Shown here piece by piece: positions 53,439-59,628 of a stretch of DNA of 64,000 bases (positions are counted from its first letter, which is position 1; every line of letters begins with the position of its first letter). This DNA comes from Nostoc sp. NMS9 (GTDB lineage Bacteria; Cyanobacteriota; Cyanobacteriia; Cyanobacteriales; Nostocaceae): positions 213,476-277,475 of the forward strand of contig NZ_JABXKL010000091.1 in assembly GCF_017114995.1 (NCBI RefSeq), written 5' to 3'. A program made the translations under genes and the position numbers. The notes below the pieces were generated by a model that saw only the letters and a program-made list of their open reading frames with translations, had not been told where the DNA came from and ran no database searches.

Positions 53439-54635
53439 GTGAAAGCGATTACTCTTGTTGGTTCCACTGGTTCTATTGGTACTCAGACTTTAGATATTGT
53501 TACTCAGTACCCAGATCAGTTTCGGATTGTGGGATTGGCAGCTGGGAACAATGTAGAGATGTTGGCTGCTCAAATTCGGCAGTTTCGTCCGAAAATAGCA
53601 GCAATTTGCTCAGAAGATAAATTACCAGCGCTCAAAGAAGCTATCATTGACCTCGATCCCCAACCGATTCTACTCGCAGGTGACGCCGGGGTGATAGAAG
53701 TAGCCCGTTACGGTGATGCCCAAACCGTTGTCACTGGGATCGTTGGTTGTGCTGGTTTGCTACCCACGATCGCAGCTATTGAAGCTGGTAAAGATATTGC
53801 CTTAGCGAACAAAGAAACGCTGATTGCTGGGGCCCCTGTGGTTCTACCCCTAGTCGAAAAACATGGTGTAAAATTACTCCCTGCTGATTCCGAACATTCC
53901 GCAATCTTTCAATGCCTCCAAGGTGTCCCCAAAGATGGCTTACGGAAGATTTTGCTCACTGCATCTGGTGGAGCTTTCCGCGACTGGGATGTAGAAAAGT
54001 TAGCAGATGTAACCGTTGCTGATGCCCTCAAGCATCCGAATTGGTCGATGGGGCGGAAAATCACAGTAGACTCTGCTACTTTGATGAATAAAGGACTGGA
54101 AGTAATTGAGGCTCACTTTCTGTTTGGGTTGGATTATGAGAATATCGAAATTGTCATTCATCCCCAAAGCATTATTCACTCACTGATTGAACTGCAAGAT
54201 ACTTCAGTTTTAGCTCAACTCGGTTGGCCAGATATGCGCTTACCCTTACTGTATGCCCTATCTTGGCCCGATCGCATCTACACCAACTGGGAACGACTAG
54301 ATTTAGTCAAAGCTGGAAATTTAACCTTCCGTGAACCAGATCACCAGAAGTATCCTTGTATGCAGTTGGCTTATGCTGTGGGTAAAGCTGGTGGTTCGAT
54401 GCCAGCAGTGTTGAATGCCGCAAATGAGCAAGCTGTAGCTTTATTTTTAGATGAAAAAATTCGGTTTTTAGATATTCCCCGGTGTATCGAATGGGTGTGC
54501 GATCGCCATCAAAATGATAACCGTGCAAATCCCTCTTTAGATGACATTTTGGCAGCAGATAAATGGGCAAGACAAGAAGTTTTAACAGCGACTGAAAAGT
54601 TAGAAACTCACTCGCGGATAATTTCTTTGCGATAA
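53439..54635 (+). CDS. dxr: 1-deoxy-D-xylulose-5-phosphate reductoisomerase
   Basis: Second enzyme of the MEP pathway, converting DXP to 2-C-methyl-erythritol-4-phosphate with NADPH. 398 residues, standard length. The cofactor motif is LVGSTGSIGTQTLDIV at the N-terminus (GSTGSIG at 8-14); metal and substrate motifs are LANKETLIAGAPVV, LLPADSEHSAIFQCLQG, LTASGGAFRDW, NWSMGRKITVDSATLMNKGLE (abridged), and IHPQSIIHSLIE. The start is GTG at 53439, which gives the usual N-terminus directly. It is separate from dxs (4.2 kb). A hairpin lies about 60 bases beyond the stop. Confidence 0.97.
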   Translation: MKAITLVGSTGSIGTQTLDIVTQYPDQFRIVGLAAGNNVEMLAAQIRQFRPKIAAICSEDKLPALKEAIIDLDPQPILLAGDAGVIEVARYGDAQTVVTGIVGCAGLLPTIAAIEAGKDIALANKETLIAGAPVVLPLVEKHGVKLLPADSEHSAIFQCLQGVPKDGLRKILLTASGGAFRDWDVEKLADVTVADALKHPNWSMGRKITVDSATLMNKGLEVIEAHFLFGLDYENIEIVIHPQSIIHSLIELQDTSVLAQLGWPDMRLPLLYALSWPDRIYTNWERLDLVKAGNLTFREPDHQKYPCMQLAYAVGKAGGSMPAVLNAANEQAVALFLDEKIRFLDIPRCIEWVCDRHQNDNRANPSLDDILAADKWARQEVLTATEKLETHSRIISLR

Positions 54636-54691
54636 AAACCTTTACTCAGGTACCCAAAAAGCAGATTTTCTGGCTCTTGACCAATTCTTGT

Positions 54692-54720
54692 TTAGCCTTC
54701 AGCATTAGGCTGAAGGCTAA
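54692..54720 (+). terminator. Hairpin after dxr
   Basis: TTAGCCTTCAGC and GCTGAAGGCTAA form a perfect 12-bp stem with a 5-base loop, 57 bases past dxr. There is no T run. A shorter relative (TTCAGC-TAGAG-GCTGAA) occurs at 61906-61922. Confidence 0.55.
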
Positions 54721-54789
54721 CGGTTAAATTCAGGGGCGATAATTAGTGCAAAAAAAGCTACCTCAAGGGAGTGCCCTCCCACAAATCCC

Positions 54790-54831
54790 AATAAATGCGT
54801 AGATGCGGAGCGGCTTGTCGTCAGACATCGC
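54790..54831. repeat. Dispersed HIP1-embedded element
   Basis: AATAAATGCG, then TAGATGCGGAGCGGCTTGTC and GTCAGAC, then ATCGC. The flanks GCG and ATCGC are the two halves of HIP1; the remainder is inserted between them. Confidence 0.7.
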
Positions 54832-54837
54832 AAAGTC

Positions 54838-55260
54838 TTAAGGTATTGACCAATCCACAATTTTTAAACCAGGAACTTTTTCAAAATCTTTACGGTTGCG
54901 TGTTACTAATGTAGCACTTACAGAAAGCGCAATGGCTGCTATTCTTAAATCTTGTGTACCAATACGAATTTTTGCTGCACGTAATTTTTTATAAATATCA
55001 AATGCTGCTTCATCGAAATCAACAATATTCCCTTGACATAACCGATTAAATGTTTCTTTCAATAAAGCGTAAGCTGTGACTAATTCTTGTTTTGATTTTG
55101 CTCGTTTGATAACATCTAAACGACCGTACATCTGCTCGACAATAGTTATTATTGTGACTGAAATTTCTGAAGGATTGATAGCAGCTACTTTGCTAATAAC
55201 AACTGGATGTCCTCTTTGTAGTAGGGAAATATGGTCAGTATCAAGCACCCATAGTGTCAT
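54838..55260 (-). CDS. PIN-domain toxin (VapC-like)
   Basis: 140 residues. WVLDTDHISLLQRG holds the first catalytic Asp at position 7 (and Asp9), VTIITIVEQMYGRL the conserved Glu, and IGTQDLRIAAIALSVSATLVTRNRKDFEKVPGL (abridged) the third and fourth acids, so the active site is complete. Such toxins are Mg-dependent RNases that cleave tRNA or rRNA. The antitoxin gene lies 27 bases upstream on the same strand. The pair belongs to the group of four toxin-antitoxin modules between 54.8 and 57.5 kb. Confidence 0.9.
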   Translation of the reverse strand: MTLWVLDTDHISLLQRGHPVVISKVAAINPSEISVTIITIVEQMYGRLDVIKRAKSKQELVTAYALLKETFNRLCQGNIVDFDEAAFDIYKKLRAAKIRIGTQDLRIAAIALSVSATLVTRNRKDFEKVPGLKIVDWSIP

Positions 55261-55287
55261 TTTATTTATACCGAACCAAATATTATT

Positions 55288-55662
55288 CTACTCGTGTGGA
55301 AAATCATCTTCTATATTTTTATCTAATTCATGTCTATAGCTTTCAATAGCTTCGAGCATTTGTTCAAATTGTGGGTCATGTTTAAAAACTCCAGCCATTT
55401 CTAACCAAGGATTTTTCGGCTCAAGAGATGGTAATTTGACAGGTAAAGAAACAATCTCTGCTCCTGCTAAATGGATTTCTAGTCGTTGCTGAATTTGGCT
55501 TAGGGCTGTTGCGCGATCGCTTGCTTCTACTTGTAATTCTGGTAAACCTGGAACGATCGCAATTGTTCTCCCATCACTACCTTGTTTAACAATAACGTTT
55601 ACTAATACTTCGCTATTGTCTTGGTTTTTAATTTGTGGTGTTGCAGATGAGAAAGAATTCAT
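55288..55662 (-). CDS. Antitoxin partner of the PIN toxin
   Basis: 124 residues. The central part (VLVNVIVKQGSDGRTIAIVPGLPELQVEASDRATALSQIQQRLE) resembles the degenerate RNase-H-like fold of HicB-type antitoxins; the C-terminal part (DPQFEQMLEAIESYRHELDKNIEDD) is helical and acidic, suited to wrap the toxin. No DNA-binding domain is seen, unlike most VapB. It precedes the toxin gene by 27 bases on the same strand, as expected for an antitoxin. The assignment rests on position and composition. Confidence 0.75.
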   Translation of the reverse strand: MNSFSSATPQIKNQDNSEVLVNVIVKQGSDGRTIAIVPGLPELQVEASDRATALSQIQQRLEIHLAGAEIVSLPVKLPSLEPKNPWLEMAGVFKHDPQFEQMLEAIESYRHELDKNIEDDFPHE

Positions 55663-55758
55663 AACGATTGTTTAGGCATATTTTCTTTAATTGTAAATGA
55701 AATAGCCCTGGTATAGCACTTCTCCAACATCACAAATGCGATAACTACATTCAACTAT

Positions 55759-55795
55759 ACGCGTAGACGTGTAGCGGCTTGTCGTCAGACATCGC
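55759..55795. repeat. Dispersed HIP1-embedded element
   Basis: ACGCG, TAGACGTGTAGCGGCTTG, TCGTCAGAC, ATCGC: same layout as the copies at 54790 and 56753. Confidence 0.7.
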
Positions 55796-55931
55796 ACTCT
55801 TTGCAAAATCACTACACTGCATAGCCTTAAGGCTTGTCTGCAATTTTGATGGTGAGGAAATGTTCTCTAAATACAGCAAATCTACAATATATCTGGTCTA
55901 ATAGTAAAAAAACGTACAAAAAAGCTGGTAT

Positions 55932-56183
55932 TTAGCTTGCTAGCTTGTTCAAAAAATTGTTGAAGCGATCGCTATCCATCAAGCCATTTTCCGACAGTAT
56001 TCGTCGCACTGCAACTAAATGCAATGTTCTGACATACGCTTGTTGCTCGTAATCAGGCAGAACTATTAATGTACCAGATGATGGATGCTGGTAAATCTTT
56101 TGAGAGCCAAAGGTCTGCATTGTTACAAACCCTGTCTCTAAGAGCAATTTCTCTAATTCGGTGAATTTAATTTCTCTAACCAT
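55932..56183 (-). CDS. HicA-like protein with altered catalytic position
   Basis: 83 residues: a dsRBD-like fold typical of HicA/YcfA, with KFTELEKLLLETGFVTMQTFGSQKIYQHPSSG (abridged) then LIVLPDYEQQAYVRTLHLVAVRRILSENG. HicA toxins have GSHH or GSH-x with the catalytic His; here the motif reads GSQK. Either this is an inactivated toxin or a subfamily with another mechanism. Its start overlaps the upstream small gene by 8 bases, so the two are coupled. The C-terminal extension DSDRFNNFLNKLAS is not usual for HicA. Confidence 0.7.
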   Translation of the reverse strand: MVREIKFTELEKLLLETGFVTMQTFGSQKIYQHPSSGTLIVLPDYEQQAYVRTLHLVAVRRILSENGLMDSDRFNNFLNKLAS

Positions 56184-56403
56184 TATGACGAATCACTCCT
56201 TGTAACTGGCTGAGAACATCCTTTTTAAATTTAGCAAATATTTTGATCGCCTGTCGATTTAATAGGTTGTCTTTAGATAAACGAACAGTTAGACTATCAC
56301 CAACCTTAGATAAATCGAATCCTTCAAAGCTTTCAAAATATGCTTGTATATATAACCGTCTCAACTGATGTACTGGTTGCTTATTGGATGTAAAAAGGTG
56401 CAA
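56176..56403 (-). CDS. Small protein coupled to the HicA-like gene
   Basis: About 75 residues or fewer: the frame opens with TTG at 56403 and no ATG is available, and it is in the same frame as the upstream antitoxin gene, beginning right after its stop. It contains a helical and strand pattern (GFDLSKVGDSLTVRLSKDNLLNRQAIKIF) and basic residues near the end. Its position upstream of and overlapping the HicA-like gene suggests an antitoxin partner. I do not recognise the family. It could also be the remnant of a longer gene. Confidence 0.45.
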   Translation of the reverse strand: MHLFTSNKQPVHQLRRLYIQAYFESFEGFDLSKVGDSLTVRLSKDNLLNRQAIKIFAKFKKDVLSQLQGVIRHNG

Positions 56404-56424
56404 GAAAGCTTGTGTATAGGTAGA

Positions 56425-56661
56425 TCAATACCTTGCCTCTTGACGTAAACTTTGAATAATTTCTACATTACTGGCTAGTGTTTGAGATTGGGTAGCTCTT
56501 AGTTTGTGGCGAGATATTAAAGGTTGAGGGATATCTGAGATTGATGACAACCGAGCGACGGGTTTACCGTGACTAATAATCACTATTTCTTCGCCATTTT
56601 TAACTTGGTTAAGTAGTTGATTTATGGTAACAGATAGATCAGTAATATCTATTTTTTGCAT
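56425..56661 (-). CDS. Phd/YefM family antitoxin
   Basis: 78 residues from the Met at 56661 (MQKIDITDLS); the frame is open to 56679. The N-terminal half is the Phd DNA-binding/dimerisation fold: ITDLSVTINQLLNQVKNGEEIVIISHGKPVARLS. The C-terminal tail, rich in Gln/Arg, would bind a toxin. No recognised toxin (Doc, YoeB or PIN) follows; downstream come the small TTG-start gene and the HicA-like gene, within 22 bases. It may therefore be an orphan antitoxin or govern an unusual three-gene module. Confidence 0.82.
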   Translation of the reverse strand: MQKIDITDLSVTINQLLNQVKNGEEIVIISHGKPVARLSSISDIPQPLISRHKLRATQSQTLASNVEIIQSLRQEARY

Positions 56662-56752
56662 AATATTAGGCGATCGCACTCACAGTCTGTATATCTATTT
56701 TTTAATCCTATCTCAACTTGTCAATGAGCGCGATCGCCCTCCCAGAAACCCC

Positions 56753-56791
56753 AATAAATGCGTAGCCGTAAGGCTTGTCGTCAGACATCGC
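56753..56791. repeat. Dispersed HIP1-embedded element, tandem copy 1
   Basis: AATAAATGCG, TAGCCGTAAGGCTTGTCGTC, AGAC, ATCGC, followed by ACTTTCTC and AACCCC. The next copy begins 56 bases later at 56809. Confidence 0.75.
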
Positions 56792-56808
56792 ACTTTCTCT
56801 TCAACCCC

Positions 56809-56847
56809 AATAAATGCGTAGCCGTAAGGCTTGTCGTTAGACATCGC
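56809..56847. repeat. Dispersed HIP1-embedded element, tandem copy 2
   Basis: Nearly identical to the copy at 56753 (one C to T change), with the same flanks. A third unit after it (AATAAATGCGATCGC at about 56865) has plain HIP1 without the insert, which shows the empty and filled states side by side. Confidence 0.75.
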
Positions 56848-56952
56848 ACTTTCCCATCAACCTCAATAAATGCGATCGCTTCTACGCACTCCATCCCAAA
56901 GTCCAAGTCGGTGTAGGATAGCAAAGGCAAATATTTTTGGTATATACTATAA

Positions 56953-57228
56953 ATGCGTTTTGAGTGGGACGAGAATAAAGCTGAGTCGAATTTTTTGAAA
57001 CATGGTATTCAATTCAAGGAAGCTGTAACAGTTTTTGCTGACCCCTATCTCCTGTTTACGGAGGACTCTAGTCATTCTGAGCGAGAAGAAAGGGAATGGG
57101 CAATTGGTGAAATGGAAGATGGCTCAATTGTTGTGGTTGTTTTTACCATGCGAGGTGAACGAATTAAGATAATTAGTGCAAGAAAAGCGACAAAAAGGGA
57201 GTGTCAACAATATGAGTCAGGAACCTGA
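56953..57228 (+). CDS. brnT: BrnT family toxin
   Basis: 91 residues of the BrnT/DUF497 ribonuclease family: MRFEWDENKAESNFLKHGI, FKEAVTVFADPYLLFTED, REWAIGEMEDGSIVVVVFTM, and the closing IKIISARKATKRECQQYE, all in order and complete. BrnT toxins cleave RNA and stop translation. The antitoxin BrnA gene overlaps its end by 17 bases, as is normal for this pair. It begins just after the HIP1-embedded repeats. Confidence 0.93.
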   Translation: MRFEWDENKAESNFLKHGIQFKEAVTVFADPYLLFTEDSSHSEREEREWAIGEMEDGSIVVVVFTMRGERIKIISARKATKRECQQYESGT

Positions 57229-57478
57229 GTTTCCTTTTGAGAGGGCAAGACGAGTTACACCAGAAGAAAACCAAAAATTCAAAGATGCGATCGCAGATCA
57301 GTTTGGGATTATACCGAGAAAGCGTGGACGACCTGCTAAGGATGAAGAGGAAAAGTATGAGCCGATTTCTATCAGATTTCATCCTAAAATCATAGCCTGG
57401 GCAAAAGAAGAGGCAGAAAAGCGAGGAGTAGGCTATCAAACGGTTATCAATGAAGCACTATTGGAGAAAATAGGCTGA
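57212..57478 (+). CDS. brnA: BrnA family antitoxin
   Basis: 88 residues from the ATG at 57212 (MSQEPEFPFERARRV). The C-terminal ribbon-helix-helix-like part is clear: RKRGRPAKDEEEKYEPISIRFHPKIIAWAKEEAEKRGVGYQTVINEALLEKI (abridged), as in BrnA and CopG-like antitoxins, which neutralise BrnT and repress the operon. The 17-base overlap with brnT supports translational coupling. A GTG or ATG further upstream (57176) is inside brnT and unlikely. Confidence 0.9.
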   Translation: MSQEPEFPFERARRVTPEENQKFKDAIADQFGIIPRKRGRPAKDEEEKYEPISIRFHPKIIAWAKEEAEKRGVGYQTVINEALLEKIG

Positions 57479-57484
57479 AACTTT

Positions 57485-57704
57485 GCGATCGCACTCTCCC
57501 ATCAACCCAATAAACGCGATCGCACTTTCTCCTCAACCCAATAAATGCGATCGCACTCTTTCCCATCAACCCTAATGCGATCGCACTTCCCCAACATCAC
57601 AAATGCGATCGCACTTCATCTCATCAACAAGAAATGCGATCGCACAATTTCCAAAACCTAATAAATGCGATCGCACTCTTTCCCATCAACCTAAATGCGA
57701 TCGC
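57485..57704. repeat. Eight-site HIP1 array with about 31-bp phasing
   Basis: GCGATCGC starts at 57485, 57516, 57547, 57577, 57605, 57636, 57667 and 57697: spacings 31, 31, 30, 28, 31, 31, 30. Units share (A)AT-GCGATCGC-AC(T) and spacers of the type CTCTTTCCCATCAACC. The array runs into the 5' end of the following gene. Confidence 0.93.
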
Positions 57705-58164
57705 ACCAGCACCAGAATGGAAAAAATTCTCTCCAGATGAAGGTAAATTCTCTATTCTCATGCCGGGTGAGGAAATTTCAGACATCACACCAGATAAAAG
57801 TGAAAAGCCTGACATTATTGAGTCTACAAAAATGTATCTGAGTACTAATGAAACAAATGTATTTATGGTTAGCTATGCTGACTTTAACAGTTATGTGACT
57901 CAGATTCCTTCAAGTGAATTATTGGATTTCGCTCTACAAGGGATATTAGAAGATGCGAAAAAATTACTAAGTCAGGAAAATATTACTCTAGGTGCATATC
58001 CCGGCATAGAAATGAAGCTGTGGGATGAAAAAGAAGGAATTTTTATGACGGGTAGAGTTTTTATTGTTAATCAACGGTTGTATATACTCTTCGTTGGAAG
58101 CGATAAAAATCCTCAAGTCAGTGATGTCAGAAAGTTTTTTGACTCCTTCGAGTTGATGCAGTAA
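57634..58164 (+). CDS. Cyanobacterial PG-x-P-type protein with 5' end replaced by the HIP1 array
   Basis: From about residue 26 the sequence is a recognisable exported-protein type: EWKKFSPDEGKFSILMPGEE, VFMVSYADF, LGAYPGIEMKLWDE, FMTGRVFIVNQRLYILFVG and a closing RKFFDSFELM. Relatives normally have a signal peptide or anchor before that domain. Here the 25 residues before it (MRSHNFQNLINAIALFPINLNAIAP) are translated from the HIP1 array itself, and every unit supplies an ATG. So the true 5' end was replaced or lost and the gene may be silent. Function of the family is unknown. Confidence 0.55.
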   Translation: MRSHNFQNLINAIALFPINLNAIAPAPEWKKFSPDEGKFSILMPGEEISDITPDKSEKPDIIESTKMYLSTNETNVFMVSYADFNSYVTQIPSSELLDFALQGILEDAKKLLSQENITLGAYPGIEMKLWDEKEGIFMTGRVFIVNQRLYILFVGSDKNPQVSDVRKFFDSFELMQ

Positions 58165-58202
58165 TTATCTTACTAGTTGCCGAATAGATTTTTTTAGCAA
58201 CT

Positions 58203-58306
58203 ATTAGGACTCCTGTCTGATTTCTGAACAAAATTTAAAATGAAACCCTGATACAACAGCCTTTTCAGTCTCAGTATGTTTTCAAAAATCAAATCGGAGT
58301 CCTAAT
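58203..58306. mobile_element. 104-bp MITE-like element
   Basis: Ends ATTAGGACTCC and its reverse complement GGAGTCCTAAT form perfect 11-bp termini; the similarity continues inward imperfectly (GATTTCTGAACA versus GATTTTTGAAAACA on the other end). There is no coding capacity inside. Size and structure fit a non-autonomous miniature element. Confidence 0.65.
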
Positions 58307-58425
58307 CTAACTCTTGTATCTTGTGATTATTGATACAAAAACTTTAAAAAAGTCTTTCCAGTAATTCTGCCAAATTGCCAAATAAGTTGCCTTTTACCCG
58401 AATAATTGGATCATTTTCAGCTAAT

Positions 58426-58578
58426 ATGGCATTGGCACAGTTAGACAAAAATCTTAGCTTTAGTATCTATTCCAAATTAGGTCTAATAGCTTTAGCAGTA
58501 GTAATTTTTACTTCAGATAAAAATTTACCCTTTCTAAATAAAGACCTTCTCAGACAAGGGCAATTATTAAGGAATTAA
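58426..58578 (+). CDS. Short single-span protein upstream of a small membrane protein
   Basis: 50 residues from the ATG at 58426 (MALAQLDKNLSFSIYSKLG), with a TTG-initiated form reaching back to 58375. One short hydrophobic helix (LGLIALAVVIFTS) is followed by a polar tail. It ends 5 bases before the next membrane protein, so coexpression is plausible. No family is recognised and coding status is uncertain. Confidence 0.4.
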   Translation: MALAQLDKNLSFSIYSKLGLIALAVVIFTSDKNLPFLNKDLLRQGQLLRN

Positions 58579-58583
58579 TATAT

Positions 58584-58781
58584 ATGATTATTACATTGAT
58601 TGTAGCTTGGATAGTCTTCATAATATTATGGAAATTGCTGAAAGCAACCGTGAGCACTGCATTAACTCTTGCGGCAATCCTTGTTTTATTAAATATTAGT
58701 TTTGGCATTACTCCCCAAGATATTTGGCATTACGTAACGCAGTTTGCTCAAAATCTGTCGCAGATCCAAACTGGGAAGTAA
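58584..58781 (+). CDS. Small two-helix membrane protein
   Basis: 65 residues: a first helix IITLIVAWIVFIILWKLL (2-19) and a second VSTALTLAAILVLLNISFGI (24-43), then an amphipathic tail TPQDIWHYVTQFAQNLSQI. This composition is seen in short unannotated cyanobacterial membrane proteins. The start ATG follows AATTAATATAT without a Shine-Dalgarno. Probably real because of the coherent structure; function unknown. Confidence 0.55.
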   Translation: MIITLIVAWIVFIILWKLLKATVSTALTLAAILVLLNISFGITPQDIWHYVTQFAQNLSQIQTGK

Positions 58782-59011
58782 CAATATATACTTCCCTTTT
58801 GCTAATAAAAGGTGAAGCTTGAAGAAGAATTCAGAAACCTAAATTTAGGAGTTGGAAAAAGAAAGTGAGGGATTCAACGGAAAGTCAGACTCCACTTCTG
58901 AATTTTGACTCCCGGCTCCTGAATTCTTTTGCGATCAATATGAAATGACAAAATTTTTAACTTTGATGCAACTGGCGTCAAAGTTTATGTGGTGTTTACA
59001 ACCTTTGTTGT

Positions 59012-59518
59012 TCAATTATTATTTAATACTGAAATTTTAGCCAATGCATCCTTAAAACTCGGCGGCAACTGACGCATAATCTTGCCTCTTTCGCGATCTA
59101 AAGCCACTAATGTCACCTTGGCAGTGACGTACAATTGTTGTCCATCAGTTGAGACAATGGCATAGTCCCAATTGATTCGCACACCAGTCACCTCAGCCAT
59201 GCGGGTTTTTACCAGCACTGCCATACCCAATTGAATTGAACGGTGATAGCGCACCGACAGTTCTACAACTGGTAAATCGCAGCCTATAGCAACTAAATCA
59301 GCAAATTCAATCCCTATAGATCGCAAGCATTCAATCCGCGCTTCTTCCATCCAAGCTATATAGGAACCGTGCCAGACAAGACCGGCATAGTCTGTGTGGT
59401 GGGGTTGCACTCTGACAGGATATTCAAACCAATTCCCAAACTCGTGACTCGATGGATTGTCAAGAGCGCTGGTTGGTGGTAATTTTGGTTGACCAGGTTT
59501 TTCTTCTGACATCTTCAA
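59012..59518 (-). CDS. Acyl-CoA thioesterase of the 4HBT hot-dog family
   Basis: 168 residues. After about 33 Pro/Ser-rich residues comes the hot-dog domain: YPVRVQPHHTDYAGLVWHGSYIAWMEEARIECL, where the Asp in HTDYAG is the catalytic residue of 4-hydroxybenzoyl-CoA thioesterase-type enzymes, and EL-SVRYHRSIQLGM later. It hydrolyses an acyl- or aroyl-CoA; in cyanobacteria a related hot-dog enzyme acts in phylloquinone synthesis, but this assignment is not supported here. It stands alone and diverges from the CHAT gene. The first 30 residues may be non-conserved. Confidence 0.85.
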   Translation of the reverse strand: MKMSEEKPGQPKLPPTSALDNPSSHEFGNWFEYPVRVQPHHTDYAGLVWHGSYIAWMEEARIECLRSIGIEFADLVAIGCDLPVVELSVRYHRSIQLGMAVLVKTRMAEVTGVRINWDYAIVSTDGQQLYVTAKVTLVALDRERGKIMRQLPPSFKDALAKISVLNNN

Positions 59519-59628
59519 ATTTCTTAGTACCTATAAATTTTCCAAATTATTGAATAGCATAAAAATTAATTGCGTTGCCGGACTTATTGATTTAATATTT
59601 ACCTTCCGAGTATAGGGAGTGTTTTGTT

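Noticed and set aside
57485..57704. CRISPR-like array
   Set aside because: The repeated part is only about 12 bases centred on HIP1, spacers resemble each other, and no cas genes are near. It is a HIP1 tandem expansion.
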